Assembly: GCA_023974075.1 (NCBI GenBank)
Contig: JAMFTG010001323.1
Span: 1-64,000 of the forward strand
Direction: 5' to 3'
Length of the DNA: 64,000 bases
Source of the DNA: Chaenocephalus aceratus
Taxonomy: Eukaryota > Chordata > Actinopteri > Perciformes > Channichthyidae
The notes beneath the pieces are model-generated. The model was not told the origin of the DNA and ran no database searches. It was given only the letters and a program-made list of their open reading frames with translations. A program made the position numbers and the translations under genes. Of the stretch, positions 30,594-41,709 are shown one piece after another (the stretch's first letter is position 1; every line of letters starts with the position of its first letter).

Positions 30594-33220
30594 ATGTACC
30601 CACAATTCAAGCTGCTTCCCTGTGTTCTAAAGTGTTGTGAAGCAGCCTGTTCTCTGCGTAGAGCCATCTGCTGCATGGAGCTATTTACACCACTTTTTTT
30701 GGCCAATGGAAGAATACACATTCGCCTAGAGCCCTGCTCTGTTGTTGGTTGTGCATACCATGGCATGAGGCTGGACCGGCATCTCGATACTGACCACCCA
30801 GAGCTCAGCCAACAAGAAGCAGACTTGTCACTGCAAGAAGTGAAACGCAAGGTGGGGCTTAAAATGCTGAGGGAGCTCCGGGAGATCGACCCCCCAGTAC
30901 ACATGACAACGACACTGGATGTGGAATATGGTGCTTATGATGAACACCCAGACTCCTGTTCCGGGGAAGTTGACCTCGAAGCCGATGAGGGAACAACAAA
31001 CAGACTTTTAAGGCTGGAAATCGTCGCACTGGCAGCTCAAAAGGAGGCCCTCAATAAAGAGGTGTGTTTTCTAAGAAATAAGCTGAAGCAGAGGAAGGCT
31101 TCCAGTGCCAAGAGGGACCTCCGTAGCTCGTCAGCGACTCCACCAGCTGAAAGCATTACGATCCAGCAGCCAGAAAGGCCAGCATCCTCCGGCATAAGGT
31201 CCTCAAGCAGATACACCCCCTTGGTTGAACTCGGCAGGCCTCAATCGAAATACGCTGGCGATGAGGAGTCTAGGGGCGAAGGATTAAGGAGACCAATGTC
31301 AGCCCCCCCCCAGTGTAAACCAAGTAGACTTGTCTCGGCGGCGAGCAACCATGCCGAGTTCCTCGGGGTGAAGTGAAAATCCAAGCAGAAAAAACACATC
31401 ACATGAGCATGGTGTCATCTCTAAGATGGCTCGTGATGAGGGTCAGGGGGAACCAGGCGGAAATCAGCGACACCACGTCTAACAGGCAGAAGCAATGCAG
31501 TCGCAACAGGCAGATATACCCTGGATTGCTCGAAGTCATGGAGGACACAGCTGTGAACGCCATAGGGGCCGAACTGGCACCTAGTGATGAGCTGCAGGCG
31601 GACTGTGAGGACTCGGATGATCGGGCCATGGCTGACGTGGATGAGCCGGAGATGACAATTGAAGTCACGGAGCTCCTCATGGGTCAAAAGCAACCCAACA
31701 TCCCAACTTTCTCCGGCATCACGACTCCAGTGACACAGCCCACGGGTCAGGGTCACCCGCCTACATAGCCTTTTAAATGCTGCAGCCATTGTCAGTGCGC
31801 AATCATCCTCCACCAGCAGGACATGGCCATCCTTCGGTACCCCTGTATTGCTCAGGAACACCAAAGCTTGGCGCGCTAGACGGGCAGTGGCCCCCGTGGC
31901 TGGGAATACGTCACCCACACCTCCCAGGCCCTCTGGTAGTGGGCGGGCGAATACAATGTGGCACATAACCCTTCCACCCAGCATGACAGAGTACCGGGAC
32001 TAGAACGCGGGGATCGATCCAGACACAAAGTTGTCAGAAAATGTGCAGTCTAAGGTGAGCCGGGTCAAGAATGTTCTACTATTTATGAGGCGGGACTCTC
32101 CCCGTCTGTCAGACTGGCAGTTCCTGAAGGACACTTCAAAGATCCGTGCCTGGCCACATGACCTGAGAGAAAACAGCAACCTTGCCGTCACGACTGTTGC
32201 CTTTTATATAAAAAATATACTGCAGTTTATGCGATACCTGATGGACTCGCATGTAAATGCGAACAGGCTCAGTCGGTCTGACATGCACACCATAGTGCGG
32301 GAGTTGCAAGGTTGCCTGGTGCGCCTGCACAGGGAGGTGACAGTGCACCAGTTCCATGTGAAGAGGCGTAAGCTGGATATTTCTCACTCCATTGGTCCCT
32401 GCTCTCTGGTCACCGTGCAGGAGTCTACGCAAACATGACTAATTCAGAGGTGAATGATGCGGAAAACAGGGGCACCAAGCACGGTTATGTCATCCATGTC
32501 AAGGCACACAAGACCGCCAAAACCTATGGAGAAGCGCAGGTGCACTGAACTACGGAGGAATTTGGCTGGGTCCAGCGATGGATGCAAATCAAAAAGACAC
32601 GGCGGGGGACGGCCACTCGAAGAACCTCCACATGTTTCTCAACCATGCATGGACTGATGTAGGGCTTCAGGGGTCGATTTCCCACACCCTGCTCCGCACT
32701 GCCCTGGCAGACACTGTGAGTTTGGTAATGACTGCACATGTAACTGTTACCCATTCCAGTTTGACTAATTATCCGTATCTTTCCAGGTGAAGAGATACCA
32801 GGACCCATCCAATTGTGAGGTGCTCTCCCGGTTTATGTGCCACGACTTAAGGACAGCTAACCGGTACTACGCCAGCAACCGGGTGCTAAGGAGGCCTTGG
32901 GCATCAGATACATGTTTCAACAGTTGTTTGCCCAGGCGACAATGGATGCACAAGCCGAGGCCGGGATAGAACCTGGAGCAGCAGGTCCCTCCGCTGCCCC
33001 AGCTCCAGAGCCAGAGCCAAAGCCAAAGGCATCCTCCGCTCCAGCACAGCGTGAGGCAGGGCGAGCTCCAGCCCATTGTCCCGAGTTCAGCAGCAGCGAT
33101 GATGAATTAACTCTGGTTTACCAAGATACCACCAGTGATCCCTCGGAGGACGAAGCCGATGCAGAGTTCCAGGCTGGGTTGCTGGAGCGGGCGAATAAAC
33201 GGGAGAAAGAAACCGAATGA
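30594..33220 (+). pseudogene. Crypton-like tyrosine recombinase element, decayed
   Basis: N-terminal piece (30594-31376): a C..C..H..H motif in CSVVGCAYHGMRLDRHLDTD, then a coiled-coil LLRLEIVALAAQKEALNKEV. Middle (32031-32438): VQSKVSRVKNVLLFMRRDSP, NILQFMRYLMDSHVNANRLS, resembling the SAM-like core-binding domain of tyrosine recombinases. C-terminal (32500-33220): HKTAKTYGEAQVH, SISHTLLRTALADTV, then after AG at 32786 KRYQDPSNCEVLSRFMCHDL, RTANRYYASN. The Arg in HTLLR, His in FMCHD and Tyr in RYY fit boxes of the YR fold. Stops and frameshifts (31376, 31768, 32555, 32890) break it. Ends in an acidic tail. Family call is by pattern only. Confidence 0.55.
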
Positions 33221-33479
33221 GTCTCTCCTCGATTCTGCTGACGATGACAGTGACAGTCCCTTATAGTCTACTTGCTTATCGAAGACTCATCAGAAGCGAA
33301 GTCGCTAAAGACTCGCTGTAAATATGCATATATGTATACATGTTCTTGTGTAATTGAAAATAAATATATTGTTATAATTAAATACTGTTTCTTCTTTTCA
33401 AAATGCACCGAAACACCCATATATATTAAATTAAAGTCAGCACCAGATTATCAGAGCGGAGGCTCTTGGTAAAAACTCT

Positions 33480-33700
33480 ATTTTAGCCCACTGTCTGGTT
33501 CCCAGGGGCACCAGCATGGATGCTTTCCATCAGCACCGGTGATGCGCTGTCCCCGGTGCTGCTTTCCATCAGCACCGGTGATGCGCTGTCCCCGGTGCTG
33601 CTTTCCATCAGCACCGGTGATGCGCTGTCCCCGGTGCTGCTTTCCCTTCAGCCCGTTGAGGCGCTGTCTACCTGCTGTTTTTCTCTCTGGGACTCTGAGT
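33480..33700. repeat. Three-copy 42-bp minisatellite
   Basis: TGCTTTCCATCAGCACCGGT + GATGCGCTGTCCCCGGTGC is present three times (about 33520-33645), with a fourth decayed copy. Frames over it are shadows. Confidence 0.9.
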
Positions 33701-33954
33701 AAACTTTCACTCCTATTTACAACACTTTTGCCGACGTTTCAAGCTCTTTTCCCCACGTTTCAAACACTTATTCATGGGTGGAAGTAAAGTCAAAGTGTTC
33801 GCACCTCCATGCGCACCGTGAGGGCCCGGGGACCCACACTTAAGCACACTGCCTCGGACAAAAACCCCATGTGAATGACTGCCAGACAAGCGTGCCCCTG
33901 GTAATCTAACACTCTGAAAAGTGTCTGAATGTCTGGTAGTCATGAGTCATGAGA

Positions 33955-34160
33955 GATGCTGGAGCTTTGTAGGCCGTCCTTTGGTGGTCTGTGAGGGGCT
34001 ACAAAGAGGTGCTTTTCACGGTCTCTCTCCTGGAGGTGTAAAATACTCAGATGTGCCTGAGGGAGCATCCGGAGCTCTGTCGGCCGTCCTTTGGGGCTGT
34101 GTAAACGGCCACAGGAGAGGTGCGTTTCACGGGCTCTCTCCTGGAGGAGTGAAGTAACCT
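33955..34160. repeat. Direct duplication of about 115 bp
   Basis: GGAGCTTTGTAGGCCGTCCTTTG..TTTTCACGGTCTCTCTCCTGGAGG is repeated at 34072-34147 with about 85% identity by eye. Part of an unclassified repeat running to 34600. Confidence 0.75.
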
Positions 34161-34539
34161 GTTTGACCTTAACCGTTGCAAACTAATTTACCCCCGTTTA
34201 GCATCCTATTTGCGGGTATAAATGTCATCTTCTCACCAGGGGTGTCTGTGTCCTGAATTAAAAACAGTGTGTGCTCTCTCTGGGTACACTCTGCTCTACT
34301 GTACAACACTTTCCCCCACGTTTCAAAACATCATTCCTGGGTTGTTCAGGCCTTCCTGCCTATCTTCAGCCCGTGGGAGCTCTCCGGGGGGTCATGCAGA
34401 GGCATTTTCATGTTTTTTTCACTTAAAACATCTCCCCGACTTTTAAACGGTAACATTACCAGAGAGGGGTCGTTACTAAAAAAAAGGAATTATATTACAA
34501 CTACTTCGTCTACTCTCTACATAAAGTAATTTGTTACTT

Positions 34540-34930
34540 TACTCATTACTTTACTCGTTACCTTTACTCGTACTGTACTCGCAGGCGGCCCGCCCCTCCT
34601 ACAGGCAGATCACGCAGACTGATAAAGTTTCCAAATGTTCTCTTTAGTTCAGTTTCCATTGTCGCATAAGACTGATCCAGATAGCTCCTGAATGTTTTCA
34701 TATCTACAGCTATGTGCGTTAGCTTCACCTTAGCATGTGTTCTTTGCAGGTGTTGTTGAGGTTTGATTATGACTGATTTTAGAAAGTAACGAAGTAAACG
34801 CGTGTCGGGGCAATGTTAGTAACTGTAGGGTGATACTGAATTATAAAAGTAGCGCGTTACACTACTACCGACAAAGTAATATTATTACAGTACCGCATTA
34901 CTTTGTAACGCGGTTACACCAACTCTGAAC
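34540..34930. repeat. Dispersed 'TAACGCG' fish repeat
   Basis: TTACTTTACTCGTTACC..., GTAGCGCGTTACACTAC and CTTTGTAACGCGGTTACACC near 34850-34915 are typical of a common non-autonomous fish repeat ending in CCAACTCTGA. Boundaries uncertain. Confidence 0.5.
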
Positions 34931-35555
34931 ATTACACATGGTATAACACTTTCTGCGGGTACAAATGGTATGTGTTCTGCCCGGTTCTCATTGTACTGAA
35001 TAAAACAGTTTGCCCGACTTTAAAACAGTAACAATACCCATGTTTGAACACTTTTTCCTGCGTTATAAAGTTCATTGATTTATTCTTAATTTAATTACTA
35101 TGTCTCCATCTGGAGGAATTTTTGTGAATTACACTACAATCCCAAAAATGTAATGTTTTTTTCTCTGTGAGGGAATGGTCTAAGGGACCTCAATTGTTGG
35201 CCAGTTTTTACCTGCAGCCGTTGTCTACATGTGTATCCACAACGGATTATTTTTAGTGTGCCGTGGCAAAAGCGGTTAGGCTGGATTTATTTCTGTCCAT
35301 TTCAACATTGCGGCCGTTGCAGTGCATTTGGACACCGTGTCCATATGACTACACGGACCCCCCTAATGCATGTTAGGCTAAGTGGTGTGGGACTATATGC
35401 ATTCAAGGTATAGGTGTCACATGTTAGTTGTTATTTGGCCCCTGCTGGACAATGTGCGGGATTAATAATGTAGAATTTCAAGTTTGCTTCATGTTGCATA
35501 CAATGGTATGTTAGTTTAAGGTTGACCCATAAGACTTACACTATATATTTTACAG

Positions 35556-36309
35556 GAGCATATTTGTTGAAATTCCTAGGACGAACTAAGCCTGCAGAAC
35601 CACACGTCAAGAGGACAGAAGAACAGACAGTGGTGAGGAACGCACTGTCATTTCATTTCACTGTAATTTTACTTTTCACATATCACTTTATTCACTATTC
35701 AGCTTAGTTATTTATTCTGGTACTGCTAATTGCATTATGCGTATTGTTGTATATTGTATATACGCATGTATTTACTACTACTACTTACAAAATCGAGGGT
35801 TGTAGCTTTGTGTCAGGGTTTTTCTATGCCTTTGTTCATCTAAATTCTAATACTCATAGGCGACTACAACTCCTGCCGATGCCGAGGCCCAGTTCTCCCT
35901 TCCCACCACCCCAGGCTCATTGTGCTACTGTAGGTACAACTCTCATTCATAAAAGTAGTCTTTTAAAGATGAATGCAATTACATTTTAAAACGTTCTAAA
36001 CAGAACTGTTACAGATGCAGATGCTTGGTCCAAATTCCATAAAACCTACCAACCAGTAGCGCCACACTCAAAATGTACAAAGCCTATTCTTCCACTATTT
36101 GCATTCCCACATTATTCACCAAGCCAGCCCATGCTTTAATATAGATATTATGGATATTGTTATAATTCCTGCTGTCTTTTGTGAACTTCTAATTATTTGT
36201 AATTGTTCTGTTCCACAGATGCTGCAGCAAACTACCATCCAGGGACCAAGACACAAGGATTTGTGAGTTAAGGCACCAGGTGAAGCGAAAAAACAAGATG
36301 GACGATTAA
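35556..36309 (+). CDS. Unrecognised gene candidate: three exon-like blocks
   Basis: Blocks: 35556-35632 (after TTTTACAG; reads AYLLKFLGRTKPAEPHVKRT, EEQTV; donor GTGAGG), 35861-35931 (after CTCATAG; ATTTPADAEAQFSLPTTPGS, LCYC; donor GTACAA), 36219-36309 (after TTCCACAG; CCSKLPSRDQDTRICELRHQ, VKRKNKMDD, stop). Splice signals and phases agree across all three, and the last block is basic. I do not recognise the protein. It could be the tail of a transposon gene. An upstream block at 35231-35410 is open but its splice sites are weak. Confidence 0.35.
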
Positions 36310-37100
36310 ATAGAGTACAAGACTGTTTGTTGGCCCTGTTCCGGACCTTGTTTTAATGAGTGATCGGCTCATGTTTAAAGTTGTCACCAGGTGAAACAAA
36401 AAACAAGATTGAAATAGGATAACAGCCTGCTCTTGTTGGCCCTGTATGACATAACAATGCATCATGTATTAACTATACCTATTCAAAATGTAATACATTT
36501 TCCCTTCATTGTGTAATAACACCTCCTTTTGTAATACTTTGCCCATTATGTAGTAAACAAGTTCAATGCAAATATGTAATACATGTCGCCACATTTTGAA
36601 ATATATTATTACATATTGCAGTGGTTATTACAAAATGTGTTGCAAACAATAACAATACAACTGTTTATTTATTTATTCAACCATGAATCATCCTTACTCG
36701 TAATTCATTTCAAAATATAAACTAGATCAAGTGTTGCCATATTCATTAGCCAACATGTATCTCAACATCAACTTTGGGACATATTTACAGTTTGGTAAAA
36801 GGGCAACTCACGCATTCTTTTTCATAACCATTGATTACAAAATGCAGGGAAATGTGTTTTATATTGCGTTCAGGCTGTTGATTACAGAATGCAGCAGATT
36901 ATTACAAAATGTGGGTTTTATTACTTAATCATGTGAAAATGGTCTCGAGTCATTACATAATGTGTTTATAGGCTTTTATTCTTTCCTTGTCCTTCTTTTA
37001 ATGAGCATTTTGATAACTGTTACACATTGATAGAACAAAACCAATTAAAGATTTTTTTAACAGAACATGCATTTCTCCTCATTGTGGACTTATATTGCGC
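36310..37100. other. AT-rich repeat-like sequence with recurring ATTACAAAATG
   Basis: The words TAATACATTT, ATTACAAAATGTG and ATTACATAATGTG recur in both orientations between 36480 and 36970, suggesting a degraded palindromic element. No coding sequence. Confidence 0.4.
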
Positions 37101-37104
37101 TCAT

Positions 37105-37262
37105 GTTCGGAATATATGGTACGTACATGGTCTTTATAAATCTGAATATATAGTACATACATGTCCCCATATAATTGTGAATATAGTACATACATGTCCC
37201 CATATAATTGTGATATAGTACATACATGTCCCCATATATGTGAATATAGTACATAGTCCCCA
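37105..37262. repeat. Tandem repeat of about 32 bp
   Basis: GAATATAGTACATACATGTC then CCCATATAATTGT, about four copies, the last shortened. Confidence 0.9.
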
Positions 37263-37269
37263 TTATTGT

Positions 37270-37880
37270 AATTATTATTTTGTTGTTAAGTAACACAAGA
37301 CAGAATGATATGATGATCTCCGCACTACAGCTGCTCCGTGCATGCATGCAGTGACATGTCATATCCAAGCATTAGAGACGGTTGGATGCTGCTGTTTTGA
37401 GCATTGCAATACATTTATTTTCACTATGTTATTTATTTATGATTATCCTTAGGCTCAGCAAAGATTTGATGTCAGCTGTTGCTGTCTTTTGTTCTATAGT
37501 TAATACTGAAATAGAGCCCTGCTGTTTTGTCAGGGCCTTTGCTTTAAATATAATTTAAAAATGTCGATACAGTAGCCCCTTTTTTTAAATGTCTATGCTT
37601 AAGTTTTTATAGGTGTTGCTATCTGCTTTGTGTAGCGTGGTTCTACAAGCAAGTCAGTGCATTCACCGGGTGTATCAGAGAGCTAAGGGTCTGTCAATGC
37701 AATGAAAACATTTGGCCAAAGCAAATCATTTATTAAACATGTCATTTTTACTTTTGAATACTTCAGTACAAAGGATGTATTGAATAATTTAAGTGATATG
37801 TGTGTACACATATAAATCATTAGTCAAAACAGGGCTACTTTGATTGAATTATAAAAGATATAATATGTGGTAAACTGAAG
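37270..37880. other. Intergenic, nothing recognised
   Basis: AT-rich single-copy-looking sequence without frames or repeat boundaries. Confidence 0.4.
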
Positions 37881-37881
37881 A

Positions 37882-37929
37882 GCTCTTCTTGGTGAGCCGA
37901 GCCAAATGATCCGGCTCACCAAGAAGAGC
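37882..37929. repeat. 18-bp perfect inverted repeat, 12-bp loop
   Basis: GCTCTTCTTGGTGAGCCG (37882-37899) and CGGCTCACCAAGAAGAGC (37912-37929). Looks like an element end of the GAGCCGTTC type found in fish genomes. Confidence 0.85.
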
Positions 37930-38984
37930 CATTCCACTCCCTGCACTGCAGCTGTGCCTGTAGTGCAGTCCCTCCCCTCTCAAGCACGCTCTAAGTGCCT
38001 CCCCTCTCTCATGCACGCGCTAGCTGCCAGAGCATTCTTGACTTGGTGTTGGTATCGTGACAACACTAACGTGCATATATATTTACTTGTGTGACACACA
38101 TTGCAGACCACAAGTTAACCGCAAGTTTACCTTGACTTTCTAATGCTTCTAATGCCATTTTTGCCGAGGTTCAAGGCATTGGCTACAGACAAACAGTGCC
38201 ATTTCTCCCATTAGCTCAGGCCATATGTACAGTGGGGCAAACAAGTGTTTAGTCAGCCACCAATTGTGCAAGTTCTCCCACTTAAAAAGATGACAGAGGC
38301 CTGTAATGTTCATCCTAGGTACACTTCAACTATGAGAGACAGAATGGGGGGAAAGAATCCAGGAAATCACATTGTAGGATTTGTAATGAATTAATTGTTA
38401 AATTCCTCGGAAACATAAGTATTTGGTCACCTACAAACAAACGAGATGTCTGGCTCTCACAGACCTGTAACTTCTTCTTTAAGAGCCTCCTCTGTCCTCC
38501 ACTCGTTAACTGTATTCATGGCACCGGGTTGAACTCGTTATCAGTATAAAAGACACCTGTCCACAACCTCAAACAGTCACACTCCAAACTCCACTATGGC
38601 CAAGACCAAAGAGCTGTCAAAGGACACCAGAAACCAAATGGTAGACCTGCACCAGGCTGGGAAGACTGAATCTGCAATAGGTAAGCAGCTCGGTGTGAAG
38701 AAATCAACTGTGGGAGCAATTATTAGAAAATGGAAGACATACAAGACCACTGATAATCTCCCTCGATCTGGGGCTCCACGCAAGATCTCACCCCGTGGGG
38801 TCAAAATGATCACAAGACCGGTGAGCAAAAATCCCAGAACCCCACGGGGGGACCGAGTCCATGACCTGCAGAGAGCTGGGACCAAAGTAACAAAGGCTAC
38901 CATCAGTAACACACTACGCCGCCAGGAACTCAAATCCTGCAGTGCCAGACGTGTCCCCCTGCTTAAGCCAGTACATGTCCAGGC

Positions 38985-39751
38985 CAGGGTTTCCGCTAGG
39001 ATTTTTTCTCACCGGTCAAATGTCCGGACAGAATTTATTTTACCGGACAAATTTGAAACTTACCGGTCATATTTCAATAATAATAATAAGAGTTGTGTAG
39101 CAGAGTTTCCGCAAGCAGGTAATTTACCGGACTATGAGCGGATATGCTGATGTTTAAAACTCAGTTCACGGGGCTCATTTTTATATTGCTTAGTTTATAG
39201 TTTATAATCGTAACAGATCGAAACAATTCAGATACATTTTTCAATAAATTATTCCACAAACAAACAACATAATTACATTCAAACAAACTACTTGTAGTAG
39301 ATAACGTACATTATTCAGAAGTTTACATCAACTTTGAATAATAACACGGGAGAAACGGATCCTCTCTTTTCCTCCCTCTCTCTCCTGACAGCCCGTCAGT
39401 TTCTCATGCAGCTCCTGCAGCTCGCTAAACAGAGGGCGGGGCTTCAGGTGATTATACAGAGCTGCGTGTCTCGGTCAGACTCAGCAGCTGATCTGATCTC
39501 TCTCTCGCGTCCGGTTACACTTCACTCGCGTTTATGTCCATATCGATCAGATCCAGCTCTCCTGATCGGCCTTTATAGAGAGCACCGATCAAACTATTAA
39601 GAGTGAATATCGGCCGATAATGACCGGCGGCCGATCGATCGGAGCCTCCCTAATTATTACCAGACATTTTGACCGTCAGGTTTTGAATTTACCGGTTTTT
39701 TATAAATTTTACCAGCTAAAAACCGGTAATTACCGGCTAACGGAAACCCTG
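38985..39751. mobile_element. hAT-type MITE (767 bp) nested in the Tc1 transposase
   Basis: Termini CAGGGTTTCCGCTAG and CTAACGGAAACCCTG are inverted with one mismatch. The 8-bp duplication GTCCAGGC is exact (38977-38984 and 39752-39759). The 8-bp duplication and CAG start are hAT hallmarks. Interior repeats TTACCGGT near both ends. No transposase. Confidence 0.93.
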
Positions 39752-40348
39752 GTCCAGGCCCGTCTGAAGTTTGCTAGAGAGCATTTAGAGGATCCAGAAG
39801 AGGATTGGGAGAATGTCATATGGTCAGATGAAACCAAAATAGAACTGTCTGGTAAAAACTCAACTAGACGTGTTTGGAGGAGAAAGAATGCTGAGTTGCA
39901 TCCAAAGAACACCTACTGTGAAACATGGGGGTGGAAACATCATGCTTTGGGGCTGTTTTTCTGCAAAGGGACCAGGACGACTGATCCGTGTAAAGGAAAG
40001 AATGAATGGGGCCATGTATCGTGAGATTTTGAGTGACAACCTCCTTCCATCAGCAAGGGCATTGAAGATGAAACGTGGCTGGGTCTTTCAGCATGACAAT
40101 GATCCCAAACACACCGCCTGGGCAACGAATGCTTCGTAAGAAGCATTTCAAGGTCCTGGAGTGGCCTAGCCAGTCTCCAGATCTCAACCCCATAGAAAAT
40201 CTTTGGAGGGAGTTGAAAGTCCGTGTTGCCCAGCTACAGCCCCAAAACATCACTGCTCTAGAGGAGATCTGCATGGAGGAATGGGCCAGAATACCAGCAA
40301 CAGTGTGTGAAAACCTTGTGAAGACTTACAGAAAACGTTTGACCTCTG

Positions 40349-40384
40349 TCAACAAAGGGTTTATTGTTATAAACCCTTTGTTGA
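40349..40384. repeat. Perfect 16-bp hairpin at the transposase C-terminus
   Basis: TCAACAAAGGGTTTAT (40349-40364), loop TGTT, ATAAACCCTTTGTTGA (40369-40384). It lies where the family normally has a short non-palindromic stretch, and it changes the last codons. Confidence 0.92.
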
Positions 40385-40709
40385 CAAAGTATTGAGATGA
40401 ACTTTTGTTATTGACCAAATACTTATTTTCCACCATAATTTACAAATAAATTCTTTAAAAATCAGACAATATGATTTTCTGGATTTTTTTTCTTCTCATT
40501 TTGTCTCTCATAGTTGAAGTATACCGAGGATGAAAATTACAGGCCTCTCTCATCCTTTTAAGTGGGAGAACTCGCACAATTGGTGGCTGACTAAATACTT
40601 TTTTGCCCCACTGTATGTATTGAATGTGTGTGTGTATACAGGGGCGCCGTTTACCGACAGGCAAGTGCTTGTACCAGAAGAGGGCCCCCAAAGAAGGTAG
40701 ATTAATTCA

Positions 40710-41156
40710 ATCCATGTCAGGTCCTCAGTGAAGAGTCCATGGCAGGTCCTCAGTGAAGAGTCCATGTCAGGTCCTCAGTGAAGAGTCCATGTCAGGTCCT
40801 CAGTGAAGAGTCCATGTCAGGTCCTCAGTGAAGAGTCCATGTCAGGTCCTCAGTGATGAGTCCATGTCAGGTCCTCGGTGAAGAGTCCATGTCAGGTCCT
40901 CAGTGATGAGTCCATGTCAGGTCTTCAGTGATGAGTCCATGTCAGGTCCTCAGTGATGAGTCCATGTCAGGTCCTCAGTGAAGAGTCCATGTCAGGTCCT
41001 CAGTGATGAGTCCATGTCAGGTCCCCGGTGAAGAGTCCATGTCAGGTCCTCGGTGATGAGTCCATGTCAGGTCCTCAGTGATGAGTCCATGTCAGGTCCT
41101 AGTGAAGAGTCCATGTCAGGTCCTCGGTGAAGAGTCCATGTCAGGTCCTCAGTGAT
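40710..41156. repeat. 25-bp minisatellite, about 18 copies
   Basis: Unit TCCATGTCAGGTCCTCAGTG + AAGAG, with AAG/ATG variants. On the minus strand it encodes repeats of EDLTWTLHHGPDMDSS-like text: the unit is derived from the RT segment HITEDLTWT immediately at its right edge. Confidence 0.93.
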
Positions 41157-41398
41157 GTGGACCCCGAGGAACCTGAAGCTGCTGACTCTCTCCACAGTAG
41201 TCCCATTGATGGCGATGGGGGCGTGTCCCTCTCTCTGTTGCTTCCTGTAATCCACATCAGCTCCTTGGTTTTGCTGACGTTGAGATGGAGGTTGTTATCC
41301 TGGCACCAAGATGTCAGGTTTTCGACCTCCTCTCTGTACGCCGTCGATGATCAGGCCGATGACGGTCGTGTCGTCAGCAAACTTCACGAAATCTAAGA
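41060..41398 (-). pseudogene. Non-LTR retrotransposon RT fragment flanking the minisatellite
   Basis: Minus strand: FVKFADDTTVIGLIIDGVQR at 41395-41335 (FADD catalytic box), ENLTSWCQDNNLHLNVSKTK (41315-41260), then MDYRKQQREGHAPIAINGTT, VERVSSFRFLGVHITEDLTW. The frame shifts between the two parts. The remainder of the element is missing. Confidence 0.82.
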
Positions 41399-41429
41399 CC
41401 ATTTACATGTAAAGGCACACCAAGCCAAA

Positions 41430-41705
41430 GAACTGACACAGACGGATCCGACTGTTGCGTCGCCTCGTGTCTCTGCGTATTGGCCATGTGTCGCACTGGA
41501 ACACACCGCAAGACTTCAGCCGACGGCCCAAGAAGACGTACGAACTGCGCAAACGTGAGTACAATAACTGTCCTTACCAGCAGGTGGGGCTTTGTGGTGG
41601 TGGTAGTGGTGGTGTGGTGGTTAGCAGTAGGTGGTTGGTGGGTTGGGGTAGTGTGTATTCGTCATTCAAAAGAGGCAACAACCGAGAGAAGAAGAACAGA
41701 CTGTG
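41430..41705. repeat. Dispersed repeat, inverted copy at 44425-44600
   Basis: Shares GGCCATGTGTCGCACTGGAACACACCGC-type text (41482-41512) and TTCGTCATTCAAAAGAGGCA (41660) with the complement of 44440-44560. Both carry CCGACGGC/CGACTTCAG words. Likely part of a Harbinger MITE family. Confidence 0.6.
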
Positions 41706-41709
41706 ATAT

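Larger units (their letters stand above)
38596..40395 (+). pseudogene. Tc1-like transposase, disrupted
   Basis: Start ATG 38596: [40 protein letters not shown] (first HTH), [15 protein letters not shown] (GRPR-like hinge), [18 protein letters not shown]. After the hAT insertion: [16 protein letters not shown] (first Asp), a frameshift near 39915, [30 protein letters not shown] (second Asp), a stop at 40138, then [13 protein letters not shown] (Glu). All three DDE residues survive but the frame is broken by the 767-bp insertion and at least two further lesions. Confidence 0.9.
38230..40613 (+). mobile_element. Full-length Tc1-like transposon with TA duplication, split by a nested hAT MITE
   Basis: Flanked by TA (38228-38229 and 40614-40615). 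Terminal inverted repeats of about 210 bp begin CAGTGGGGCAAA; arms match well by eye (TTAGTCAGCCACCAATTGTG, CTTCAACTATGAGAGACA). It carries a DD34E-type transposase ORF, now interrupted at 38985-39751. Confidence 0.93.

Noticed and set aside
31421..31984. Minus-strand 187-codon frame opposite the Crypton-like region
   Set aside because: No recognisable motif, and it overlaps plus-strand pieces that do show domain patterns; probably a chance open frame in GC-rich DNA.
40710..41156. CRISPR-like regular repeats
   Set aside because: Units are contiguous without spacers and derive from an RT coding segment in a vertebrate genome; it is a minisatellite.
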